Below, piece by piece: positions 23,674 to 32,382 of a DNA stretch of 64,000 nucleotides. The stretch is from the NCBI GenBank assembly GCA_017307505.1, contig JAFKEE010000023.1, positions 1 to 64,000 of the forward strand, written 5' to 3'. The notes below the pieces were generated by a model. That model was not told where the DNA came from. It saw nothing but the letters and a program-made list of their open reading frames with translations, and did no database searches. The translations under genes were made by a program, and so were the position numbers. How positions within the stretch are numbered: the first letter of the stretch is position 1; every line of letters starts with the position of its first letter. Source of the stretch: Acidobacteriota bacterium. Lineage in GTDB: Bacteria > Acidobacteriota > Terriglobia > Bryobacterales > Bryobacteraceae.

Positions 23674-25083
23674 CTAATTCTGCGGCCCGTCCAGATGGAT
23701 GCGGGCCACCAGCAGGGTCAAATCATCGTGAAGATCCTCTGTCCCCACGAAGTTCGTCACCTCGTCCAGTACTGCCCGCTGAATCTCCCGGACCGGTCGG
23801 TGCCAATTCGTCTCTAATACTGCACGGAGTCTATCTTCACCGAATTCTTCATGGAATGAGTTCGAGGCCTCCGATAGTCCGTCGGAATAGATGACCACCA
23901 GATCTTGATCACTCACGACGATCTGGCCCTGTCCGAAAACCGCTTGAGGGAGTAGTCCGAGAACCGGTCCGCCCTCTTCAAGCCGGTGACATAGGAACCC
24001 GCCGTCAGCATGACGCCGGAGAAGCATCGGTGCGAGGTGACCCGCGTTCACGTACGACAAGCGACCTTCACTCCGGTCGTAGTAAGCCCAAAATAGGCTG
24101 GCAAAACGCTCTCTAGAGGTTACCTCGCACATGAGGCTGTTTAGCTGATGCGCTGCAATGGACAGATGGCCGCCTTCGTCAAAAGCGGCGATGCTCCGTA
24201 CTGCACCATGGAGATGTGCCATGAGTAGCGAGGCGGGAAGTCCTTTCCCTGAAACATCGCCCAAGACGAGTGCGACCTGACCGCTCCTGGCTGCGAACAC
24301 GTCGTAGTAGTCCCCCCCGACCTGGTGGGCGGGGAGGCAGGTCGTGGCGAACTCGAGTTGAGCAAAGGCCGAGAGCTGGCCAGTAAGCAGCCTCTGCTGA
24401 ACCTCGCGCGCCAAATCCAGCTGCTGTTCGAGTTCGCGGCCACGCAGGTAGCCCGGTAATCCAGAGAAAGCGAGAGTCATGGCCACCAGAAGCGCAAGTG
24501 CCGATACCATGCTGATGGCGAGATTGTTACGCAGAGCCCCGAATAAGTCGTCCGGAGCGCGCATCGCTACTGCGATCTCTGCCACATTTGACAATTGACT
24601 TCCCGGTTCGGTCGACCGGCCGCCCATTCGGGGTTGCGGATCCCTGAGATGAAACCGGAAGGGGAGGACGACAACGAGCACTTCCCCGTCCGAAGTGGCG
24701 CGGACCACCGAGACACTGTGTGCCCGCCCTTCCTCCAATACTCGAATCGCTTCGTGTGCAATGCTTGGGATGCCCGCGCGTCCGGTTTCGGCAAGGACGC
24801 GGCCGTGGACGTCAGAAATTCGGACCCACACGATTTGGCCAGCCCGCTCTTCGCCAACCTCTGCGAGAAGATTGGGGAGTTGATCGTCGGTCTTGAGATT
24901 CAGCCACCGCGCCCGAGTTTCCAGAAGTGCCAAGTGCTGGCCGGCCTGCCAGGTGAGGTGATCTCGTACTAGATGTCGGGTTACATATCGATAGGTAAAG
25001 CTGCTTTCCACCAGTAGCGCAGCGCCGAGCAAGACGCCAATACCAAGTACAACTCTGAACCATTGGATCCGCTTGACTTTCAA
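23674..25083 (-). CDS. Membrane-bound PP2C/SpoIIE phosphatase (RsbU type)
   Basis: This 469-residue protein has an N-terminal membrane helix, a periplasmic sensor stretch (about residues 35-185), a second helix (NLAISMVSALALLVAMTLAFSG) and a SpoIIE phosphatase domain. That domain shows LAREVQQRLLTG, VGGDYYDVF, LVLGDVSGKGLPASLLMA, YSDGLSEASN and DDLTLLVARI, with metal-binding Asp residues visible. It probably dephosphorylates an anti-sigma-factor antagonist. The start is a TTG that overlaps the stop of the HAMP gene, so the two are translated together. Confidence 0.9.
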   Translation of the reverse strand: MKVKRIQWFRVVLGIGVLLGAALLVESSFTYRYVTRHLVRDHLTWQAGQHLALLETRARWLNLKTDDQLPNLLAEVGEERAGQIVWVRISDVHGRVLAETGRAGIPSIAHEAIRVLEEGRAHSVSVVRATSDGEVLVVVLPFRFHLRDPQPRMGGRSTEPGSQLSNVAEIAVAMRAPDDLFGALRNNLAISMVSALALLVAMTLAFSGLPGYLRGRELEQQLDLAREVQQRLLTGQLSAFAQLEFATTCLPAHQVGGDYYDVFAARSGQVALVLGDVSGKGLPASLLMAHLHGAVRSIAAFDEGGHLSIAAHQLNSLMCEVTSRERFASLFWAYYDRSEGRLSYVNAGHLAPMLLRRHADGGFLCHRLEEGGPVLGLLPQAVFGQGQIVVSDQDLVVIYSDGLSEASNSFHEEFGEDRLRAVLETNWHRPVREIQRAVLDEVTNFVGTEDLHDDLTLLVARIHLDGPQN

Positions 25084-25955
25084 GAAGCCTCCTCGCGGTA
25101 CGGAAATACGGACCCCGGATCCGGCTCTGTTCGCAAGGGTGCACTCTTGGGTGGATCGTTTCGAGGCGATAGCAGTGGTCGGGTATCAGTCAACGGCGAG
25201 ACACCCACGTTTCCAGGGAGCCACGATGGTTGGTCATTCTCCGGCTGCCGTGGCGCTCCGTCTTGCGGTGCCGCCCGATGGGAATGCTGCTCCAATTCGC
25301 GCTGGAATTCCTTTTCGAGTTGCTCGGGGATCTCGTCCAGCAGCTTAAGAACCAATTGGAGGCGTGCCTGTTCGGGTCTCCAGTTGACGCCAGCAGTGCA
25401 GTTGTTCATATCTGCGGCTTCCATGGCCGTCCTTAGGATTTCCGTGGCTGAAAGTACCCTCCTGACCATCGATTGTCCCAACAGGGCCATGGCTGAGAGC
25501 TTGGAAGCGGAGCCGAATTGCTGCACAGTCAATGTGAGCTGTCCGCCAAGCTCATTGAATGCCTCCGTCAACTCGCCTATTTCGTCGCGGCTGTGAACCG
25601 GCACGGGTGTCTTCCACGTGCCTCGGCGCATGTAGCTGATGTGCCTGAGCAAATCCGCCAACGGACGCAGGACCGTACGGTTCCAGAGCGCATTCAACGC
25701 CAGGATCAGCGCGAGCACCGTGAACGCCGCATGAAAGAAATGCAGGGCAGCCAGACGAACAAAGAGGGCATGGCTGCCCTGCTGCAGTTCCGCGAGCGCG
25801 GCTCCGTGGCTCCCGTGACTTAACTCCGACGCCATCTTCGCCTCGTGTGTCGTCAAGAACAGGCTCGTCAGGTGATAGCCGAACCATTCAGACACTGCCA
25901 ACACCACAAGCACTATGGCGGAACTCGCCAACAGAAGTTTTGTCCTTAGTTTCAT
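25080..25955 (-). CDS. Membrane HAMP-domain sensor protein without kinase domain
   Basis: This is a 291-residue protein from ATG 25955 (a longer frame to 26027 has no support). There are two membrane helices (LLLASSAIVLVVLAVSEWFGY and FHAAFTVLALILALNALW) around a short periplasmic loop rich in His and Ser. A HAMP domain (LRPLADLLRHISYMRRG, SRDEIGELTEAFNELG) is followed by a helical region and a disordered, Pro-rich tail. It has no phosphatase or kinase core. Its translational coupling with the SpoIIE phosphatase suggests they form one sensor unit. Confidence 0.75.
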   Translation of the reverse strand: MKLRTKLLLASSAIVLVVLAVSEWFGYHLTSLFLTTHEAKMASELSHGSHGAALAELQQGSHALFVRLAALHFFHAAFTVLALILALNALWNRTVLRPLADLLRHISYMRRGTWKTPVPVHSRDEIGELTEAFNELGGQLTLTVQQFGSASKLSAMALLGQSMVRRVLSATEILRTAMEAADMNNCTAGVNWRPEQARLQLVLKLLDEIPEQLEKEFQRELEQHSHRAAPQDGAPRQPENDQPSWLPGNVGVSPLTDTRPLLSPRNDPPKSAPLRTEPDPGSVFPYREEAS

Positions 25956-26030
25956 CGGCCTGTCAAAGTAGCGGAGCAATCGAGCTGCCATTGAAATGCA
26001 GGGGGCGCATTGAGGAGGCAGGACCATCTC

Positions 26031-27401
26031 TCAATCGTCCTTTCGGAGGTTGAATTTTTCCAGGCGGTAGATCAGCATCTTGCGGCTGATGTCCAAAAAC
26101 TCGGCGGCCTTGGTCTGGTTCCAGTTGAAGCGCTGAAGGGCGCGCAGTACCAGCTCGCGCTCCACTGCCTCGATGCTGATGCCTTGTGGAGGCAGTTCTA
26201 ACTGGATCGCCTCCATCGCCGGCCGCTCGCGGACGAGAAAGTCCGGCAGGTCGGTGACGGTGACTTCATTGCCGGGACACAGCACGACTAGGCGCTCCAT
26301 GACATTCTCCAACTCACGCACGTTGCCAGGCCAGCGGTGGGCAGAGAAGTACGAGAGTACGACGGGCGGCAGCCTCAGGCCTGTCCGGTTGAATCGCGTC
26401 TTGAATCTTTCAAAGAAGATCGCGACCAGCTCTGGGATGTCGTCTGGGCGCTCGCGCAGGGGCGGGATCGTCAACGGGATGACGTTGAGCCGATAGTATA
26501 GGTCCTCTCGAAAGGTACCGTCTTCCACCATCGCCTGGAGGTTCCGATGAGTCGCGGCAATGATGCGGACGTTTACCTTGGTCGGAGCGGCCGCCCCGAT
26601 CCGCTCGATTTCCCGCTCTTGGATCAGACGAAGCAGCTTGACCTGCAAATCCAAAGGCATCTCGCCGATTTCGTCGAGGAAGAGCGATCCTTGATCCGCC
26701 ATCTCGATTTTGCCTTGCTTGTTGGCGAGCGCGCCGGTGAAGGACCCCTTCGTATGCCCAAAGAGCTCCGATTCGAGAAGTTCCTTCGGAATGGCGCCGC
26801 AGTTGATCACGATGAAAGGCCGATCACGCCGGGGACTGTTGAAGTGGATGGCTTTCGCCAAAAGCTCCTTCCCGGTGCCAGTTTCTCCACGCACGAGCAC
26901 CGTGGAATCGGCTTGTGCAGCGCGCGAGGCATTGTCGAGAGTCGAGAGCAGGTTCTTGGACTTGCCGATGATGCTCTCGAAGCCGAACTTTCTGTCGATC
27001 GCGCTTCGGAGGTTTTTGACCTCCTCCTGCAAACGGTGGTGTTCCAGCGCCCTCGATACGATCAGTTTCAGCGCATCGGCGTTGACGGGCTTAATGATGT
27101 AGTCATACGCGCCCAGGCGCATCGCCTCCACCGCGGATTCGATGGTGCCATAGGCGGTGACTACGATTACGACCACCTCCAGGTACTCTTCTTTGATCTT
27201 TTGGAGCAACTCGATTCCCGACATTCCAGGCATCTTGAGATCTGTCAGAACGAGATCCTGCGGATGCTTGGAGAGGACTTCGAGAGCCTGGGCACCATCG
27301 CTCGCCGTCATGGCTTCGTAGCCCGCCTGCTGCAACTTCAGTTGGGTGACGCGGCGAAGGTTCTCCTCATCGTCAACTACCAGAATTCGCTTGCCGATCA
27401 T
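26031..27401 (-). CDS. Sigma-54-dependent response regulator (NtrC family), second pair
   Basis: This 456-residue regulator has a receiver (DDE at 10-12, D54, K104), an AAA+ domain with Walker A GETGTGKE, the loop GHTKGSFTGA, Walker B GSLFLDEIGEM and R-finger region RLNVIPLTIPPLRER. A C-terminal Fis-type helix-turn-helix reads NQTKAAEFLDISRKMLIYRLEKF. Like the first regulator it has GSFTGA instead of GAFTGA. The start codon overlaps the stop of the kinase gene (ATGA). It is a good candidate activator for the sigma-54 promoter of the Cus operon at 29599-29614. Confidence 0.92.
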   Translation of the reverse strand: MIGKRILVVDDEENLRRVTQLKLQQAGYEAMTASDGAQALEVLSKHPQDLVLTDLKMPGMSGIELLQKIKEEYLEVVVIVVTAYGTIESAVEAMRLGAYDYIIKPVNADALKLIVSRALEHHRLQEEVKNLRSAIDRKFGFESIIGKSKNLLSTLDNASRAAQADSTVLVRGETGTGKELLAKAIHFNSPRRDRPFIVINCGAIPKELLESELFGHTKGSFTGALANKQGKIEMADQGSLFLDEIGEMPLDLQVKLLRLIQEREIERIGAAAPTKVNVRIIAATHRNLQAMVEDGTFREDLYYRLNVIPLTIPPLRERPDDIPELVAIFFERFKTRFNRTGLRLPPVVLSYFSAHRWPGNVRELENVMERLVVLCPGNEVTVTDLPDFLVRERPAMEAIQLELPPQGISIEAVERELVLRALQRFNWNQTKAAEFLDISRKMLIYRLEKFNLRKDD

Positions 27402-28600
27402 GCGACGTCTCCTCGTGCCTGCGGAAAGAACAAACTGAAGGTCGTACCCTTGTCCTGATTTCTGGCCACTGTCACAGTTCCGCCATGCTGCGTGACGATT
27501 TGATGGACCACGGAGAGGCCGAGGCCGGTTCCCGTGTCTTTTGTAGTGAAAAACGGGTCGAAGATCTTGTCCAAATTCTCCTCAGGGACTCCAGCCCCCT
27601 GATCTCTGACCTGAATCACGATGCCGTCATCCTCTTGGCGGATGGCGAGCCAGACATCGCCGCCCTCCGGCATGGCCTGCGCAGCGTTGAGAGTCAGGTT
27701 CAGGACGACCTGGGTAAGTTGCTCTTCGTCTCCCAGAAGTTTCGGGACACCCCGAGCCGTTTCCTTGTGGAATCGGATGCCCTTACCGGCGGAGTGACTG
27801 ACCAAGTCGATCACTGAATCGAGCACCTTTGGCAGGTCCACATGACGCCACTCCGGGCGACGGGGCCGCGCGAAATCGAGCAAGCTAGTGAGGAGCCGGT
27901 TCAATCGTGAACACTCCTTGCGGATGATGCCCACGGTTTCCTTCCGCAACTCCGGACGGTCATCGGCCACGTCCAGCACCTCAGCGGCACCATCGATGCT
28001 GGCGAGGGGGTTCCGGATCTCGTGGGCCAGGCCGGCCGCCAACTGACCGATCGCCGAGAGACGGTCCGCCCGCTTGACCTGTTCGAATGTGTCCTGGAGT
28101 TCACGGTACACCTGACTCAGCTTCTGTGCTGTGGCCTGCAATTCAGAACGGCGCTTCCGTTCCCGGTCAGATAGCACGCCGGTGACGATCCCCACCGCAA
28201 GAAACATGAAGATCTCAGCGTACTGTTCCAATGCGTAATGCTGCTCGTGCCCCCACATCATCACGATGTGCGGGATGTACAGAATGGCGGCGAGGATTGC
28301 CGCTGCCAAGCCGCCTATCCATCCGAAGGCAATTGCCGCGTAAACGACAGGCAGATAGTAGAGTCGCTGAAAGATCCCGTGCCACAGCCTGAAATCACGC
28401 GGGGTCAGGTAATGACCAGCGCTCGTAATAGCGATCCCCGCCAGCACAAGCGTGATTGCCTTCCAGTTCCATCTTGACGTGTCGGAGCCCATAGCTAAGG
28501 TGGCCTCATCCTTCAACGACGCATCACTGCGAGAGCGAGAAAGGGGCGACGGCGACTCTGGCTGCTCGTTGGGTTGCGTCGTCATATACTGTCGATTCAT
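27398..28600 (-). CDS. Sensor histidine kinase with multi-helix membrane domain
   Basis: This 400-residue kinase has an N-terminal membrane region of about four to five helices ([68 protein letters not shown]). It is followed by a coiled segment, HisKA ([22 protein letters not shown]) and HATPase_c ([48 protein letters not shown]). There is no large periplasmic domain, so it may sense within the membrane. The start is uncertain: 28600, 28585 or 28492; the first two overlap the transglycosylase gene. Confidence 0.88.
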   Translation of the reverse strand: MNRQYMTTQPNEQPESPSPLSRSRSDASLKDEATLAMGSDTSRWNWKAITLVLAGIAITSAGHYLTPRDFRLWHGIFQRLYYLPVVYAAIAFGWIGGLAAAILAAILYIPHIVMMWGHEQHYALEQYAEIFMFLAVGIVTGVLSDRERKRRSELQATAQKLSQVYRELQDTFEQVKRADRLSAIGQLAAGLAHEIRNPLASIDGAAEVLDVADDRPELRKETVGIIRKECSRLNRLLTSLLDFARPRRPEWRHVDLPKVLDSVIDLVSHSAGKGIRFHKETARGVPKLLGDEEQLTQVVLNLTLNAAQAMPEGGDVWLAIRQEDDGIVIQVRDQGAGVPEENLDKIFDPFFTTKDTGTGLGLSVVHQIVTQHGGTVTVARNQDKGTTFSLFFPQARGDVA

Positions 28601-29327
28601 TATTCACAGACCTGTCTTCGCCAAGGAACTGCGCAGCCAACACTGCGGGCACATACGCCTGGGTCTCCCGCGGCAGCATTCCCGCCGCCGCGAGCCGCCA
28701 GAAATCCCGGTCGCCCGCACGTTCGATTGCGCTTCGCACACGCTGTTCACCGGCGTTATAGGCGGCCAACGTTAGAGGCCAGTCTCCAAACCTAGCATAG
28801 AGAAATTTCAGGTATCGGGCGGCCGCGCGAGTGGACTTCTCAGGGTCAGTGCGTTCATCGCGTCCAGCTACGGTCAAGCCAAACGTCATCGCCGTCTCGG
28901 GAATCAACTGCCAGATCCCGAGGGCGTTCTTGGGTGATCTGGCAACTGGATCATAGCCGCTTTCAACAAGGCCGATCCAAACCAAGTCCGGCGGAAGCCC
29001 TTCCTCACGGAAGACGCGGGTGATCATCGGCCTGAGCGGCTGAAGCCGGTTCAACGAGGCGCGGAAGTGCTGCACTCCCGGACCTTGGAAGTAGCGGACG
29101 AAGTCTCCGACGATAGGCCGCAGTTCGCGCGTTGCCTGCGCCGGAGGCTTGACCGAACCTGGGGTCTGTCCTCGTGACGACATCGCTTCGGCCCCTTGCC
29201 GTTCGTTCTCGGCCCGCTTGAGGACTTCGTCCAACACCTGTTCCCATCCAGGGATGCCTTCGACGGCTGGCAACGGGCGGGTAAGGATCGCGAGCGCGAG
29301 GATCGGGAGTGCTACGAGGCGAGTCAT
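28524..29327 (-). CDS. Secreted lytic murein transglycosylase (SLT domain)
   Basis: This is a 267-residue exported enzyme (start ATG 29327, signal LVALPILALAILTRPLPAV). The SLT domain is clear: GLPPDLVWIGLVESGYDPVARSPKNALGIWQLIPETA with the catalytic Glu in ES, then GRDERTDPEKSTRAAARYLKFLYARFG and TLAAYNAGEQRV. This is the MltD/membrane-bound type without LysM repeats. It precedes the kinase gene on the same strand and overlaps its probable 5' end. Cell-wall opening for assembling an envelope-spanning pump is a possible link, but only an inference. Confidence 0.88.
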   Translation of the reverse strand: MTRLVALPILALAILTRPLPAVEGIPGWEQVLDEVLKRAENERQGAEAMSSRGQTPGSVKPPAQATRELRPIVGDFVRYFQGPGVQHFRASLNRLQPLRPMITRVFREEGLPPDLVWIGLVESGYDPVARSPKNALGIWQLIPETAMTFGLTVAGRDERTDPEKSTRAAARYLKFLYARFGDWPLTLAAYNAGEQRVRSAIERAGDRDFWRLAAAGMLPRETQAYVPAVLAAQFLGEDRSVNNESTVYDDATQRAARVAVAPFSLSQ

Positions 29328-29650
29328 CGAATTGCTCGCACGGTTCGGTTGTACGACATCAACTTGTTTTCGGCAATTGTAGTGCCAAACAGTTGTGACC
29401 CCATTAACTGCCATCATTCCAGATGGTTACCAGAGACTCTCATCGGCACGAACCGGCCTCGGTGACAACCAACTGCCGAATATTGTCCAACTGGAGTCCG
29501 AGAATCTCCAACCCCACCGATTCTTGGACGCTTACGGCGGCTGCAGTTCGACCGATAAGCAATGTGAAATGAATGACTTCTCTCGCCTCGGCTCTGATTG
29601 GCAGGGGTCGTGCAATGGAAGGGGCAGTGGCAACCAGGAAGGAAAATACG
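29328..29650. other. Divergent promoter region upstream of the Cus operon
   Basis: This non-coding stretch between the transglycosylase (minus) and the TolC-type gene (plus) holds the sigma-54-like site at 29599-29614 and the inverted repeat TGGAG-N9-CTCCA at 29492-29510, about 90 bp upstream of it. Confidence 0.5.
29599..29614 (+). promoter_or_regulatory. Candidate sigma-54 promoter of the Cus-type operon
   Basis: TGGCAGGGGTCGTGCA differs at two positions from TGGCACRNNNNTTGCW and has the right frame. The start codon of the first gene is about 37 bp downstream. Confidence 0.5.
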
Positions 29651-30910
29651 GTGCGATCACTTTTGATGAGCCGGGCGCTTTTGCTCGTGCCGTTGCTCGC
29701 CTCCGGACTCTCGGCGCAGGCAGAACGGGCCGATCTCAAGGATCTACTCGCCGAGGCGCTGAACAACAACCCGGAGATTGTCGCGGCACAGAAACGATAC
29801 GAGGCGTCCCGGCAAAGACCGAGTCAGGTCAGCAGTCTGCCGGACCCGATGTTCTCGCCCGGCTACAATAGCACCGGTCGACCTTGGCCGGGCGCCGGCC
29901 TGGGAACAGAAGTCAATAGCAATATCGGTGTGATGATCTCTCAGGAGATTCCTTTCCCTGGCAAGCGCAAGTTGGCCGGCGATATGGCGGTGAAGGAGTT
30001 CGAGGCGGAGTGGCAGCAGTATCAACAGACCAAGCTGAGCGTGGTCTCGCGCATCAAGCAAGCGTACTACCGCCGGGCCTATGCATTCGCAGCGGTCGAC
30101 GTGCTGACGAGGAATCTCGATCTGCTGCGCAAGTTCCTGCAGATCACGGAAGCACGCTACGCCGTGGGCAAGGCCGCGCAGCAGGACATCTTCAAGGCGC
30201 AGACACAGATTTCGATCCTGGAGACGAAGCGAGTCCAACTGGAGCGCGAGAAACGAGCGCGCGAGGCCGAAATCAACAGCCTGGTGAATCGCGCTCCCGG
30301 TTCGCCGCTAAGCCGGCCCGATGATCTGCGGGTCATGGATCTGCCGTCTGGACTTCAAGAGCTTTACCTGTCGGCCCGCGAGAACTCTCCAATGCTCAAG
30401 CGCGACGAGAAGATGATCCAGCGTTCTGAACTGGCAGTCAACGCGGCGCGAAAGGAGTACTATCCGGACGTCACGCTGAACGGTGGTTACTACAACATGG
30501 GCGGCATGAGCCCCATGTATATGTTCCGTGCCGACTTCAAGATTCCGCTCTACTACTTCCGCAAGCAGCGCGCAGCCGTGACCGAACAGTCTCAGACCCT
30601 AACACAGTCACGAAAGACCTATGAAGCCACGAACCAGGGGCTTCACTATCGCATCCAGGACGACTACTCGATGGCGGAGACGGCCTCGCAACTGGTGAAG
30701 CTCTACGAGCACGCGGTGATCCCACAGGCCAGGCTGGCCTTGGAATCGTCATTGTCCTCGTACGAGACGGGATCGGTTGATTTCCTGACTGTGTTCATGA
30801 ACTACACCACGGTGGTTGAGTACCAAATGAACTACTACGACGAACTTCAGAACTTCTATCTCGCGCTCGCTCGTCTCGAAGAGATGACGGGACGTCCGCT
30901 GGTCCAATGA
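29651..30910 (+). CDS. TolC-family outer membrane channel of the Cus-type pump
   Basis: This is a 419-residue outer membrane factor. The GTG at 29651 has AGGAAGGA before it and gives the signal peptide LLMSRALLLVPLLASGLSAQAE; an ATG at 29573 would add unlikely residues and would overlap the promoter. The duplicated TolC fold is visible (LAEALNNNPEIVAAQKRYEASR, FPGKRKLAGDMA, TEARYAVGKAAQQDIFKAQTQI and ARLALESSLSSYETGSVDFLTVF). It is full length, in contrast to the truncated paralogue at 124-957. Its stop overlaps a possible start of the adaptor gene. Confidence 0.9.
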   Translation: MRSLLMSRALLLVPLLASGLSAQAERADLKDLLAEALNNNPEIVAAQKRYEASRQRPSQVSSLPDPMFSPGYNSTGRPWPGAGLGTEVNSNIGVMISQEIPFPGKRKLAGDMAVKEFEAEWQQYQQTKLSVVSRIKQAYYRRAYAFAAVDVLTRNLDLLRKFLQITEARYAVGKAAQQDIFKAQTQISILETKRVQLEREKRAREAEINSLVNRAPGSPLSRPDDLRVMDLPSGLQELYLSARENSPMLKRDEKMIQRSELAVNAARKEYYPDVTLNGGYYNMGGMSPMYMFRADFKIPLYYFRKQRAAVTEQSQTLTQSRKTYEATNQGLHYRIQDDYSMAETASQLVKLYEHAVIPQARLALESSLSSYETGSVDFLTVFMNYTTVVEYQMNYYDELQNFYLALARLEEMTGRPLVQ

Positions 30911-30921
30911 GGAACGACTCC

Positions 30922-32382
30922 ATGAAAACTCTACGTATTCTGCTCTTCATTGGCCTGGTCGCCGCTGGTTTTGTAGGCGGCTTTGGATACGGCCGTTGGT
31001 ATGGACCGCACCGTCACGAGGAAGCCGCGACGAAGAAGCCCAAGGGCTACCACTGCCCGATGCATCCGAGCTATCACTCCGACAAACCAGGCGACTGCCC
31101 GATATGCGGCATGAAACTGGTGCCCGACGACGACACGGCTCATCCGGTAGGCGCCGAAGCCCAGAAGCCTACCGGCAAGATCCTCTACTACCGCGATCCG
31201 AAGGCTCCTAACTTCAAGTCAGACAAACCTGGCATCAATCCCGAAACGGGCAGCGACCTCGAGCCGGTCTACGAGAGTGATCCTGCGGCAATGCCGATGG
31301 GCACGATTCGCGTGAGCCCGGAGAAGCAACAGGTGATCGGCGTGAAGTTCGGCGAGGTGACGCCGAGCGCGGGCGTTCATTCCTTCCGTTCCGTCGGGCA
31401 AGTGACGATGGACGAGACTCGATTCACCAAGGTGCAAACCAGGATTGACGGCTGGATTGAGAAGGTCTATGTGGACTTCACCGGCAAATTCGTCGAAAAG
31501 GGCCAGCCGCTGTTGACGATGTACAGCCCGGAGATGCTTGCAAGCCAACGGGAATACCTGCTTGCTCTTCGCAGCAGGGAGATCATGAAGGACAACCCGC
31601 TCAGCGATTCGAAGCAGCAGAGTGATTCTCTGCTCGAAGCTGCACGCAAGCGCTTGGAACTCTTCTCGCTAAGTGAAGCCCAGATCCAGGAAATCACGCG
31701 AACCGGGCAGCCGCTTACCAACATCACCATATACTCGCCCATCAGCGGCTACGTGATGATGCGCAATGCGTTCCCCAAGCAGCGCATCACATCAGAGACG
31801 GAACTCTACACGGTGGTCGACCTGAGCAAGGTCTGGATCATGGCCGACGTTTTTGAGAACGAGGCCTCCATGATCCAGGTGGGCTTGCCGGCGCGCATCA
31901 AACTCTCCTATGGAACGGGGCGCGCCTTCAGTGGCCGTGTGAGCTATATCCAGCCACAGGTCGACGCCATGACACGCACCCTAAAGGTGCGCATCGAGGC
32001 CGACAACCCAAGTATGACCTTGAAGCCTGACATGTTTGTGGACGTGGAGTTCAACGTGTCCATGCCCGCCAGGATGACCGTACCAGCGGAGGCTGTCCTG
32101 GACACGGGGTTGAAGAAGACAGTGTTCGTAGACCGCGGAAACGGCTACTTGGAGCCTCGCCAGGTCGAAACGGGTGAGCGCATTGGCGATCGCATCGAGA
32201 TCACGAAAGGGTTGTCCCCGACTGAACGGATCGTCATTTCCGGCAACTTCCTGATCGACTCCGAAAGTCAATTGAAGTCGTCGGCGGCAGGAATGGCCGG
32301 CCATCAGCACGGTGGCGCCTCATCGAAACCGGCGGCTAGCGGGCCTGCGCCCGCCGCGCCTGCGGAGCACAAACATGATTGA
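30922..32382 (+). CDS. cusB: CusB-type periplasmic adaptor with N-terminal metal-binding domain
   Basis: This 486-residue membrane-fusion protein has an N-terminal anchor (LRILLFIGLVAAGFVGGFGYG) and a heavy-metal-binding domain HCPMHPSYHSDKPGDCPICG. A second, degenerate copy lacking Cys follows (YYRDPKAPNFKSDKPGIN). The adaptor fold comes next (GWIEKVYVDFTGKFVEKGQPLLTMYSPEML, the long hairpin, PISGYVMMRNAFPKQRI, DGETP-like barrel), then a His-rich tail (AGHQHGG, AEHKHD). The ATG at 30922 has a GAGGA site; an ATG at 30907 overlaps the channel gene. It links the CusA pump to the channel and probably also delivers Cu+/Ag+. Confidence 0.92.
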   Translation: MKTLRILLFIGLVAAGFVGGFGYGRWYGPHRHEEAATKKPKGYHCPMHPSYHSDKPGDCPICGMKLVPDDDTAHPVGAEAQKPTGKILYYRDPKAPNFKSDKPGINPETGSDLEPVYESDPAAMPMGTIRVSPEKQQVIGVKFGEVTPSAGVHSFRSVGQVTMDETRFTKVQTRIDGWIEKVYVDFTGKFVEKGQPLLTMYSPEMLASQREYLLALRSREIMKDNPLSDSKQQSDSLLEAARKRLELFSLSEAQIQEITRTGQPLTNITIYSPISGYVMMRNAFPKQRITSETELYTVVDLSKVWIMADVFENEASMIQVGLPARIKLSYGTGRAFSGRVSYIQPQVDAMTRTLKVRIEADNPSMTLKPDMFVDVEFNVSMPARMTVPAEAVLDTGLKKTVFVDRGNGYLEPRQVETGERIGDRIEITKGLSPTERIVISGNFLIDSESQLKSSAAGMAGHQHGGASSKPAASGPAPAAPAEHKHD

